From positions 225,275-289,274 of the forward strand of contig JAOWBW010001472.1 of the NCBI GenBank assembly GCA_026119855.1: a DNA stretch of 64,000 nt, in the 5' to 3' direction. The notes beneath the pieces are model-generated. The model saw only the letters and a list, made by a program, of their open reading frames with translations, was not told where the DNA came from and did not search any database. The stretch is from Campanula takesimana (taxonomy: Eukaryota; Streptophyta; Magnoliopsida; Asterales; Campanulaceae). Shown here in pieces: positions 12,606-23,266 of this stretch (position 1 is its first letter; each line of letters opens with the position of its first letter). The translations under genes were made by a program, and so were the position numbers.

Positions 12606-13380
12606 CTTGTCCTGCTCTATAGCTGCTTCTCTGGCACTCCATGCAGACCAATAAGATGCACATAATGTAGTACCAACAGCCATAAGCCATAGAAACACTT
12701 ATGCAACGTCAACCAGAGGACGCTTTGGAGAGTATAGCTGCACAGAAACTGGAAAAAGAAAAGTTTATATAGCACAGAGAAAGCAGACCAAATTGATGGA
12801 TTAGATCCAGTAAGCAAAGGGAAAATTACACCCAAGAAGTAATTCACTACAAGATCGAGTAGTATTAAGTAGGGTTATGCGCACAAGAATAAGTAAAAAA
12901 AGAAAAGCAAGCTTGCAGGATAAATAATATAATGCAAAGTAACCGTTAACGACTTGCCTTTGGAGTTGTTCTGTAAACTTTCTATCAAGCTTGCACCAGC
13001 ATCTTGCGGGAGCATGACCGCATGAATAGTGATGTTCACATCACGTTCCTTCGCTTCACAAACCATCTTAAAAAGTTCTGTAGGACATGTGAGCTTCAGT
13101 CGCATAAAAGTTCCGTGTAACAACAATAGTATGTGATGAACTAAACAATGTTCTACAGTTCTACTTCTACAATATAAAATCCGTCTTTCCGGCAGAGCAA
13201 AGTCTATTTGTCTATTCAAAATATGAATAAACTAAGAAAAACACCTTGATCCTCACAAGCCCACTGCAGCAGAACGGTGAACATTTAAAAGTTTACCGAT
13301 CAAAGAGAGAGGGGAGACATACGAACCTGTATGGTTGTTTATAATAAGGATCGCACCAAAGCAACCAATCAGGTTCTGTA
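12606..13380 (-). pseudogene. Captured fragment of a signal peptide peptidase-like (SPPL) gene
   Basis: Three minus-strand exons can be joined. Exon a (13380-13327) gives FGAILIINNHT. Exon b (13077-12958) gives ELFKMVCEAKERDVNITIHA then VMLPQDAGASLIESLQNNSK. Exon c (from 12748) gives VSVQLYSPKRPLVDVA, a stop, then [20 protein letters not shown] and [11 protein letters not shown]. These match the protease-associated domain and first membrane segments of plant SPPL intramembrane aspartyl proteases. The catalytic YD and GLGD segments are absent. An in-frame TAA (12699-12701) replaces the glutamate codon usually found before VFLWLM. Splice sites are GT-AG except exon b, which ends AAAG|GCAAGT, a consensus GC donor. 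Homology stops after EQDK near 12606. Retained introns mean capture at DNA level. Confidence 0.85.
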
Positions 13381-13679
13381 CTGCAGAGAGTAGAAGGTCA
13401 ATACAACGAGTTTTGGCACCAAGTTATTTCTTGCAAATGTTAAGTTGCCATGTAAACCAATAAATTTTTAATTATGAAGGTTGCAAAAAGAATATTTTAC
13501 TACCTCTTTCCCAAAATGAATATTTGAAATTGCTCTTGATCAACAACAATTTTCGACATTCATTTAGGGACGGAGAGCGGTTTTTTCTTTTTCTTCTCAA
13601 TCACTTAGTAGTAGTTTTTGATACTGTAGTGTAGTCCTTTTGTGATAGGAAGAAAAAATAAAGGACAATATACTCTATG

Positions 13680-13916
13680 AAATATTACGGTTTCTCCAAA
13701 AAACACAAATGTTTTTTGCCATGGAAGAAAATACCTAGGAGCTCCTCCAACAGTTCTTGCTTCATCACATGGAATCGGTAGCACTGTATCTTTTTCCTCT
13801 TCGACCGCCACCTCAAATTGAACTCTCACATAACCATCTTCGAGGCGAACACCATGACAGGTTTCATTAGGGAGATTGTGCGAGAATCCTTTCCCAAGAT
13901 ATCGACGAGGTGGCTC
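13680..13916 (-). pseudogene. TnpA-like CACTA protein remnant
   Basis: The frame opens at a splice acceptor (TTTGTACCAG|GAGCC, exon top at 13916). It encodes CHGVRLEDGYVRVQFEVAVE, DTVLPIPCDEARTVGGAPRY and FLPWQKTFV. The run V.V...V....LPIP..E..TV..A......W.K..V fits the C-terminal domain of plant TNP1/EN/SPM (TnpA-like) proteins. Only this exon is recognisable. It probably represents the element's own gene and lies upstream of the captured SPPL exons in the same transcriptional direction. Confidence 0.6.
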
Positions 13917-15230
13917 CTGGTACAAATAACACTCGACCGGAAAACATCAACTCAAGACAAATATATGAAATATTTTAACAGATAATTCATTTCAAGCTGC
14001 TATAGTACATGAAAATGAAAACATCAACACAGAACAAAGATATGAAATATTTTAATGATTGTTTAAACCAGAACATGGGCGTCGCAGTGACTTAATCTTA
14101 TACCATAATGAAGTGATATGTAGTGTTTAATTTGCACACCAAATGAATGTCCATTTTGGTAAAAGGTTTATCCCAAAAATGAATGATTATTATTGATGTA
14201 GTTACTCAAAACTCTTTGGTGATCATAAACTTCTTAGGATTTCCTTCAAACTCAAAAGTGGGCATTTATTTTGAAACGGACGGAGTGGTACTAATAACCA
14301 ATAATTCATAAACTACCAGGTAATCGATTCAGGATAGCATATTCAGTGTAATGAATGAATATTTTTCCAAATAACAGTGCAATTTCAACAACAAATAAGA
14401 AAATATTATAGCACAGTAAGCGATTTGGAAATTAGATCAAAATGAGTAATTCTTTGGGATTTAAATTAATGATACATATACAGACAGATAGAGATCGATG
14501 AGAAAAATACCGGTAGAACGGAATACCCTTTTGCAGTTGTTCTGGCAAAGGAATGAAATTGAACAGATAATTAGGTTCAATCAAAAGCCCTAGACGAATT
14601 TCAACAGAAATCTTCACAAAATTAAGAAAGTATCTGGAAACCTAAACAAAGAGAAAAGGATTTGTAGATAAATAAAACCGTAGAATGAATCGATTGTGAT
14701 GATTCCTGTGATTTCCTTATGTACGCGGCGCCCTCTTCCGTTGTGGTCGTCGGTTCGCTAGTTTCACACAAGAGGGAATGAATTGATCGAAAGCCTGTGA
14801 TTCCTATGAATTACTTGACAATTTGATTCTAACGATCATCAGAACAGTAATCAGAATACCTCAACTGCTTTCCAATGACTGGGGATTGTTTCGGCACTGA
14901 AAATAAATCATGCCGATCACGGCTTTGATGCAACTGTGATTAACACTGGGCGCATGGGTTTTCGAGTACAAAAATCAGTGGAATTGTGTCATAAGCGAAG
15001 GATGGTGAGAAGGAATTAGGGTTCAGGGATAAGAAGAATAAGATTATGCGCTTTAAATCTTATACTCTACGGATGAACCATTTTAGCTGTGGGTAAATGG
15101 GAACCCGTCTAACCTAGTTTTGTCAATTTATCGAGGGTTAATTTCATTCATAACACTCATTAATTAGTTCAGTTCTTTCTTCAAAAAATTAGTTCAAAAA
15201 GAAAATAAAATGTATAATAACTGCTACATT
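13917..15230. other. CACTA interior without assigned genes
   Basis: A minus ORF at 14432-14617 contains EIRLGLLIEPNYLFNFIPLP and may be a further exon, captured or native; I do not recognise it. The rest is AT-rich. Confidence 0.4.
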
Positions 15231-16970
15231 TATAATAAATAATCTACATGCCACTGAATTGGAATGGTGGTGACTACAAACAAGTGACACTATAGTTGGA
15301 ATAGTTACACTTAATTCAATGTCATTTTTTAATGCCACTATATAGTGTCATTAGTTTGAATGCCAGATGTGATTTTATTTGTCATTTGTTTGAGTGCCAC
15401 TAATATGTGATTTACAGTGTCATTTTCATTAAATTACAATGGCTATTAAATTTCTAGTGTCATTTTATTATTGAATGACACTAAATGGTCATAACAAAAA
15501 TGCCGCTATAAACGAAATGATATTATATAGACATTTCGTGTCATTAATCAAGAAGGTGCCACTAACTTGATGCCACTAATTAGCAATTTTCTTGTAGTGA
15601 TCCATCACGTAACATTTCTAGATCTGTAGTGTATTCAATTCAGTGGTAAACAAGACAGATAATGTTAGAAACGTGGGTTGCTCGGGACGGCCATTATGAG
15701 TACATCCCCTCACCACCAATCCACCACGCATTGAGATGTGGATTAGACCCATATATTATTGAAGGGATATGAATTAACAGTCGGCCAAAATTTTATTTTT
15801 ATACATTGGCAAAAAGCATATTTTTGGTCACTGAAACTTTAGACCATTTTCAAATGTTCTCACTAAACTTATTTTCTTTTAGATGTTCTAATCAAACTTT
15901 TTTTAGTTTTTCAAATGTGTTCACGCTATCTAAAAATTCATTAAAAACTAAATGAGTGTTAGTCCCGTGACTTCATTGTCCTCAGTCCACCCATCTCGTC
16001 TCTCACTTTCTCTCAATCCCAATTTCCCACCATCCTCTCCCCCCTTCCTTCCCCTTACCCACCTGTTGTGGAATAAGCCCTCCCAACACACTACAAGAAA
16101 AAGGGCAGATACCGACGGAATTTACCGACGGACTATAATCCGTCACTAATTGAAACGAATTACCGACGGAATAGCAACGACCTAGAGTGGGAAACAAAAT
16201 CCGAAACTAGGACGAGAATACCGATGGTTTTAGTGACGGAAATACCGAGGGAGCACATTCCCTCTCTAATCCGTCACTAATGTGGCGCCAAAATTTTGCG
16301 CCTTTCATTACCGACGGATTTATGACGGAATAAATGATTTTTATTTTTTTATTATTTTAAATAGAATAGCGACGGATCTAAGTCGTTGCTATATGCATTT
16401 AAAAAAAATTAATAAATCTATATTTTATGTAGCGACGGAATAGCGACGAATAGAGTTTACCAAGGGATAAAATCCGTCGGCACGTAAATAGCATATTTTT
16501 ACCGACGGATTACCGACGGTTAAAATCCGTCGGTAAATAAATTACATATTTTAATGATAATATAATAAAGAAATGAGGGACGGACAATATCCTTCACTAT
16601 GAGTATTTTTTTATTTTTATTTTTTAGCAATTTTTTTTTCAAAAACTAATATAAAAAAAGATAGAAAATTAACTAAACAAATGATTGTATAATAAAGAAA
16701 AAAAGGGACGGACAATATCCTTCACTACAAGTATTTTTTTTTTAATTTTATTTTTAATATAAATAAATATTTTAGAATTTTTTTAATAAGAAAGTCTTTT
16801 TCAAAAAACTAATATAAAAAAAGTTAGAAATTAACTAAACAAATGATTGTATAATATAATGGCCTAAATTTTAACTACAAATTTCACTTGGATAACAATC
16901 TCATCCCTTCATTTCAATTGAAATCAATGGTCAAAAAATATTTGTCTACTTTATTTAACCTAATTTTCTA

Positions 16971-17809
16971 GGGGAATTTGCAATTTGGTTCCAGACATTT
17001 AACAACTTTTGTAATGTTGCTCCCAACAGTTTTTTTTTTTTCGCCATTTGGTTCCCAACATTTACATTTTTTTGCAATGTGGCTATAAAAGTAACTGGGC
17101 GTTAGTTTTCTAACAGATTTTATGTCATGTGACTAGCACATGACGTTTTAAGATATTCTTAAAGCCACACATATCCGATTAATATGATTCTTCTTTTAAA
17201 TTGAAGTTAATATTTAAATCTACAACATATATTTTTTTTGGAAATTTATTGGGTAGTTGGATTATTTTTACATTTAATCTTAATTTTAAATATTATAAAA
17301 AATAGAAAACACGTAAAATATAATCTAAAAAAGATATTAGCCCAAATATGTTCCATATGAAGTAAATTCTATATGTAGATTATCAGTTCGTAAAAATGTT
17401 TGATAGAGAAAAAAGGTAGAAGAAGAGGACGGTGAATCGAGGGAAGAGTGTATGTGGAATGGGTGTTGCGGGAAAGTGGCAGAGGGGTGGAGAAAAATAA
17501 ACTTTAGGAAAGATACATATAGAAATTACTTCATATGAAGCATACTTGGGCTAATATCTTTTTTAGATTATATTTCACGTGTTTTTTATTTTTTAAAATA
17601 TTTGTAGCTTTACGAATATTTTAAAACGTCCTTTAAAACGTCATGTGCTGGTCACACGATATAAAATCTGTTAGAAAACTAACGCCCATTTACTTTTATA
17701 GCCACATTGCAAAAAAATGTAAATATTGGGAACCAATTGGAGAAAAAAAAACTGTTGGGAGCAACATTGCAAAATTTTTAAATGTCAGGAATCAAATTGC
17801 AAATTGCCC
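16971..17809. mobile_element. Long-TIR Mutator-like element (fold-back MULE)
   Basis: Arms of ~190 bp (about 16971-17165 and 17610-17809) are inverted copies beginning GGGGAATTTGCAATTTGGTT and, read inward from the right, GGGCAATTTGCAATTTGATT. A perfect 9-bp duplication AATTTTCTA lies at 16962-16970 and 17810-17818. The centre is AT-rich and non-coding. Confidence 0.88.
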
Positions 17810-17831
17810 AATTTTCTAACCGTAACCTTAA

Positions 17832-17868
<37 letters not shown>

Positions 17869-18783
17869 CTAACCAAAAATGCAGCCACCCTCTCCCCTCC
17901 CCCATCCATTTCATCTACTCTCTCTCTCTCTCTCTTACTTTGTTTTTCACACTCACAACAACTAGCCACTACTATTCTTTACTTAATTCCCGTGCACGAC
18001 TCATATTGTGCACATAGTTATGTGACGGAAGGAGTAAGTAGAATTTTATTAGACTCTTGAAATAAAGGGAAAAACGAAAAACAAACTCATAGAGTGGAGT
18101 TTCCTGATCTAACCATCTCATAGATTGATGGCTATCTACTTCCATTTATAAATATTACTGAAGCTCATTTGGTTTTACAGCCTCTTCCCCAAACTGGTAA
18201 AAGTTAAAATTCTTACTGGGGTTTCTGGCCATAATTATAAGTAAAAAGAGATAGATTTCTTCTTAAAAAAAAAATAAGGAAACCTTTTCAGTTTCAATGC
18301 AGAAACCATTAAATTTATTGTGAGGATATTTTAGCAACTTAAACATATTTTTGTTATAAATCAAGATAATCATACTACTTTAACCAACTTTTTAATATGA
18401 GTAAATTAAAAAAAATTAAAAAAATCTTACATTTATGGCCAAAGTAGTATATTGAAAAAATAGACATTTATAAGGGAGAACTACAATGATTTATTTAGTA
18501 CAGTCGTTATCGTTCCATACTTTCACTGTTTCATATCGGCACCGTGCCATCCGGCATGGGCATAATACTAGTTATGTTACATTCATAGATTGGATAGCCA
18601 TATTTTTAATTGTGCAACTTTACTATAATTTTTAATTAAAAAATCATTTATATATTAAGAAACATTTTTATTGTTTGATATAGGATAATTCGTTATGTTT
18701 ATAATAGGTAAACAAGAGTATATTTCTTGATAATAGTAAAACGTCAAGTATTCTGGAACAAAAATTAACTATAAAATGACATA

Positions 18784-19042
18784 CTCCCTCTGTCCCATTT
18801 TAAACTTCAAAGTCAAAGCAAAATTAGTCAACTTAATTATACTTTGACTAAACACTTATAAAATAATTAATTATCTTAATAAAATTTTGAAAATTGTTTT
18901 TGATTCACTATTATTAATACTCTCGTTAATAATTTTTAGTTTTTCAATAGAATAATTAAATTTTCTCTAAATTAACAATCAAAGTGCAATGAAGTTGACA
19001 AATTTTACTTTGACTTTAAAGTTTAAAATGAGACGGATGGAT
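18784..19042. mobile_element. Stowaway MITE inside CACTA 2
   Basis: CTCCCTCTGTCCCATTTTAA at the left is inverted as TTAAAATGAGACGGATGGAT at the right, with TA flanks. Both arms also contain inverted copies of a TTTGACTTT motif. Confidence 0.75.
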
Positions 19043-19222
19043 TATATTTTGAAAAGGGGGAGTAGTTAACAATTCCATGGTCATTTTGCAATTAAATGGA
19101 TAGTATTTTTTTTTTAATGGATAGTAGTTAATTTATACTACTTCATGCCATGTATCACTCTCATTGGCTATTAAAGATTCACATGAATCACCACAAATAT
19201 TTTCAACTACCCCTTACTACCA

Positions 19223-20115
19223 TTGATTAAAAACTATCAAAGGCTCATATTTAACTCACTTAAAACCCTAGAAACATATCCTCTTGTGTTCATTTTTCAT
19301 TTAGCCCACCCCACACTCACACACTCTCTCTCCTTCTCTCTATTTCTCTCCAGCTTCATCCTCTTCCTTCATGCCGCCGACCTCCCCCCCTCGCCGTGTC
19401 CCTGTCGTGGCCCCGCCGTGGCCAGCCATCTCTTCCCCTTCCCACTTCTTCTTTCGATTCCCCATCTTCGCCGCCCCATAGAAAATGTCTCCGCCAACGT
19501 CGCCGCCTCCTCCTAAAAATTCAGGTAAGTCCATCGCCTTCTTTCTCTTCTCTTCCTCAAGCTCGATTTCTTTCTCCTTCTCTCTCTCTCTCTTTCTCTC
19601 TCTCTCAAGCTCGCTTTTTTTCTCTCTCTCTACACGGATCTGTAAGTTCGTGTCTGTAGCTCCGGTGTGTGTATGTTCGTGTGTGTAGATCTGGTGCGTG
19701 TGATGTGTGTTCGTGTGTGTGTAGATCTGGTGTGTGTGAGTTCGAATGTGTTATCTGATTTTTGTTACTTTTGAATTTTGGTCTGATTTTTTAATTGTTC
19801 TTGTTTTTTGGTGGTGGTAGGGATGAAAGTGGTTGAAATTAGTGGTGTTGATGTTGAAGACAATGGTGGTCTGTGGTGTTGGGTTGAAGGTGGGCCGATG
19901 TCGATGGTGGTGGTGGTGGTGGGCGACGTGGTGGGCTGATGATGGTGGTGGGAAACGGTGGTGGTGGTGCTGGAAGCGACGCTGAAAGAGCGGGCCCAGG
20001 AAACCTTGGAGGACCTGGAGACGACGGGGCGGCGGCGCGATCATTTTGATCGTCGTCAGTCGTTGGTGAAGTGAAAGCACTTCATAACGTTCATTCAAGA
20101 ATTGACAGTTCAAAA
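19223..20115. other. Gene-like GC-rich patch inside CACTA 2, origin unknown
   Basis: A pyrimidine-rich leader (CTCTCTCTCC repeats) precedes ATG at 19372 and 19485, proline-rich reading frames (CCGCCG runs) and a good donor (TTCAG|GTAAGT near 19524), then GTGTGT- and GGTGGT-rich DNA. It resembles a promoter/first exon picked up by a CACTA element. No protein family is recognisable, and the opposite-strand His/Pro-rich ORF at 19751-20113 is low complexity. I assign no product. Confidence 0.35.
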
Positions 20116-20395
20116 ATGGACATGAGAACTGGATTGCGGATGATTTAGAGAGAACATAATTGTTTTTTTTTAAGTTCAGGGATAAAGTTGAAAAAAAAGA
20201 ATATATAAGGACTGATTTGAATATAAGAGAAATTGAGGGGAGTAATGTGTAACTATTGAAATATTGAGCATATCTAAATTATCAAGGACTAATTTGAGAA
20301 TAAGAGAAGTTAAGGGACTGAATTGATTGACAAAAATTAATTATTTTTGATAAAAATATTAATCATATATATTTAAAAATTAATATATACTTTTA

Positions 20396-20421
20396 AATAT
20401 ATATATATATATATATATATA
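20396..20421. repeat. (TA)n microsatellite
   Basis: An uninterrupted AT dinucleotide run of about 13 repeats in CACTA 2. Confidence 0.8.
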
Positions 20422-21400
20422 GTATTTTAAAAAAATAATTTACAAATTTAGTGATGGAAATATATGTCAGTAATAATAAATTTAATAAAAAATATTAATA
20501 GTTTTGACGGAATGTTCCCTTGCTAAAACATCACAAAAATGGGTGAAAATAAAACGACCATTTAATTAACGACGGAAAATCCGTCGTTGATCCGTCGGAA
20601 TAAGTTTCAATTTTTGTCGTCTGATTTACGAACTTACCGACGGCTGAAAGACTTTTGCGACAGATATATCCATCGATAAATCGTAAAGAAAATCGTCGGT
20701 AATCCGTCGAAATATATTACCGACGCACGTTTTAACATCGGAATTTTAACGTCACAAATCCGTCGTTAATTTATTTTAGCGACGGAAATTGGACGATTTG
20801 TGACGGAATATTCCGTCGGTATCTGCCTATTTTCTTGTAGTGACACCCAAGCAAATCGCAAGAATCACCGCACCACAAACAAGCACAAGAAATAATAAAG
20901 CAAAGCAAAAGACAGAGGAACACAAGAAATTGTTTATCCAGTTCGTCAATATGTTTGACTACGTCTGGGGGCATTACCAAACCAGGATCTTGCACTATAA
21001 TATGTTAAATCTGAGTTACAATGAGTATGGGGATGGAATATTGGTTAAATATGCACCTTAGAATAAGACCTAAACCTAAACACAAGAGAAATCCCGAAAA
21101 TACTGCTCAATACCGAATTCCCGTCTGCGGCACCGAGTGCCCGCTCGGTAGGTACCGAGCGCCCGCTTACCTCTTGCCAAAAACCAATTCCTTCTGATCA
21201 AAACCGAGCGCCCACCTGGTTGTACCCGAGCGCCCGCCTGGTCTCCTGTGCATATTTTCTCCCCTTTGTTCCTTTACGATCTCTATTCCAACAATCTCCC
21301 ACCTAGAGATCAACTCGTATATTCAAGCCCCGTATCCATCTTCAACTCATCCTTAGTACCATAGTGCTCACCTTGATCATGGTAGTGCCTTCTTCCTCCC

Positions 21401-21781
21401 CTATTCTCCAAGCCCCGTTGAAGCTATGCATAGCTTCAACTTATCAAGGTTTACAACCTTGGTCAACATGTCAGTTGGGTTCTCCGATCCTTGAATCTTC
21501 TCCAGCCTTAAGATCTTCCTCTCTAAAAGATGTCTGATGTAATGAAACCTCAGCTCGATGTGCTTCGTCCTAGAATGAAACGCTGGATTCCTAGCCAAAT
21601 GTATTGCACTCTGACTGTCACTGTAGAGAGCATTACCACTTCGCGTCTTCCCAAGTTCACCCAAGAAGTTCTGCAACCATACCATCTCTTTGCTTGCCTC
21701 TGTCACTGCCACATATTCTGCTTCCGCAGTAGACTGAGCCATGATCTTCTGCAATTTAGAAGCCAAGGAGATTGCCGTACC
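21401..21781 (-). pseudogene. Copia A RNase H C-terminal part
   Basis: The minus frame reads MAQSTAEAEYVAVTEASKEM, VWLQNFLGELG, LYSDSQSAIHLARNPAFHSR, TKHIELRFHYIR, then NPTDMLTK. This is the standard end of Copia pol: the RNase H catalytic Glu in TEAEY, the Asp in SDSQSA, TKHI, and ADMLTK. Its N-terminal continuation lies beyond Copia B at 29889-30058; across the GTACC duplication the frame reads YVFTLGGT then AISLASKLQ. Confidence 0.9.
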
Positions 21782-23253
21782 TGTTGGAATTATGCTCTAG
21801 GCCCTTGAGAAAGGCCTTACGTTACATCATTTGTTTTGGAGATAACAACCTTGGGTTATTATATGTTTTACATGTTTATTATAATAATCCCCGTCCCTAG
21901 AACTTATGAAGAACTAGTATAAGTTTAATTGATGATCATGTGATGATCATGTGTATTAGATACAGATTAAGCTTATGGGTACATGTTGGTGACCATGTAC
22001 TGGACATGACCCACCTATGGGATTTATGTCATGGTCAAATGTCATAATTAAATCTCATAATAGTTATATCATTAATATCCTTAGACCTGAGATTATTACA
22101 GTCTTCCACATGATGAACATTATGTTTGACGTACTCAAACGTCACTCCTAACCGGGTGGTTATAAAGGCTACGATTGGCATAATCGGATTCATGTAGGGA
22201 AAGGTAATAAGTCAATATGGGATTTGTCCCTCTCTCAAGAGAGATATCTGCTTAGGCCTCTCGTAGAGTGAGATTGATGAAATGCGTGGCCGCGCTCAAA
22301 TGAATTGATGAGATCAATACCATTTGCTCATTATCAATCTACTCAAGATCGAGAAAGCATTGAACAATATAAGTTGACATGGACCATGACTTATGTTCAA
22401 TATGATATCGTGAGACAAAAGGATTGTGATATATTCTATTGAGGATTACGAACTTCTTTAAGTTATATTAATTGGGTATTCATGATGGCTTGCTAGAGTC
22501 CGCTCATGATTTATGAGTTTGACCTTGGTTGGACTCATTGCCAACTTAATATAATCCTATGGGGTCACACACAAAAGAACGAATTGTTTAAAAGGCTAAA
22601 AATGACTTTTTGCTGGTGCTCGGCCGAGCACCTCAAAGGACTCGGCCGATCATGAGAAACAGAAAGTTTTGACACAGAGGTGCTCGGCCGAGCACCTTAT
22701 AAGACTCGGCCGAGCAGGCCCTGTTTGGGCCCAAAATCTGATTTCGTGTTTTGACGGGTTTTGACCTATTTCTCCTAAAAGGTTTAGGACTAATGAGTTT
22801 AAATACCTCTCTCTTAACCCTAATCAGTATGGATTGATATTGTATCATTATTGGTAGCCTCCATGTGTTTGAGAAACATATTCTTGAGTTTAGATTGAGA
22901 ATCAAAAGCTCAAGAACACCAATAAAATCATATAGCCTTTGAAGATTAGAAAAGCGTGTTTTCTAATGGGTCTAGCAATCCATATCTAGAATCGTTCTAG
23001 ATATTCGTTCGCGTGTGGATAAACATAGAGGGCGTTGGCATCAACTCCTTCAAAGTTCGTGATCCAAGTGTTGCGGTCGTTCATGCGTTCGTGATTCGAA
23101 GAAGCGCGAAGAACAAAGATTGAAGATCTCAGAATTTTAAAGCTCCGTCACGGTTAGTGTTCTAAATTCATCCTCGTATTAATTTAATCATCGTGATCGG
23201 ATCTAGGCTTTTGGGTTTTAATTCCGCTGCGCATGTTTGCTCAAAACCCAACA
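21782..23253 (+). repeat. Copia B 5' LTR
   Basis: 1472 bp. It carries TGCTCGGCCGAGCA palindromes at 22617-22630 and 22681-22694, and CTCGGCCGA half-variants between them. A TTTAAATACC TATA-like motif lies ~100 bp downstream near 22798, so the cluster sits where promoter-proximal elements would. Confidence 0.92.
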
Positions 23254-23254
23254 G

Positions 23255-23266
23255 TGGTATCAGAGC
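23255..23266 (+). promoter_or_regulatory. Copia B primer binding site (tRNA-iMet)
   Basis: TGGTATCAGAGC one base after the LTR end. Confidence 0.92.

Larger units (their letters stand above)
11779..15599 (-). mobile_element. CACTA element carrying a captured gene fragment (Pack-type)
   Basis: The ends are CACTACAAGAAAA (11779) and TTTTCTTGTAGTG (15599), flanked by a perfect 3-bp duplication ATC (11776-11778, 15600-15602). Both subterminal zones (11800-12130, 15240-15590) are full of degenerate AATGCCACTA / TAGTGTCATT motifs in both orientations, as expected of transposase binding sites in the EnSpm/CACTA superfamily. The interior holds a TnpA-like remnant and an SPPL gene fragment, both on the minus strand. 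No TnpD-type transposase is seen, so the element is non-autonomous. Confidence 0.9.
16089..20842. mobile_element. CACTA element 2, inserted in the Copia A LTR
   Basis: The termini CACTACAAGAAAAAGGGCAG / ATACCGACGGA (16089) and their near-perfect inverse ending at 20842 are flanked by ACA (16086-16088, 20843-20845). Subterminal regions are packed with CCGACGGA/TCCGTCGG motifs in both orientations. The interior has no recognisable transposase. It holds a long-TIR Mutator-like element (16971-17809), a Stowaway MITE (18784-19042) and a GC-rich gene-like patch near 19370-20040. Confidence 0.92.
16064..21293 (-). repeat. Copia A 3' LTR, interrupted by a CACTA element
   Basis: The native LTR is 16064-16088 plus 20846-21293. 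The uninterrupted high LTR (31181 onward) shows the empty site: CCCTCCCAACA continues directly into CCCAAGCAAATCG. The sense-strand polypurine tract AGGTGGGAGAT lies at 21294-21304. GC-rich motifs occupy 21128-21249. Confidence 0.9.

Noticed and set aside
19751..20113. Minus-strand His/Pro-rich ORF of 120 codons
   Set aside because: It arises from GGTGGT repeats on the plus strand and has no domain.
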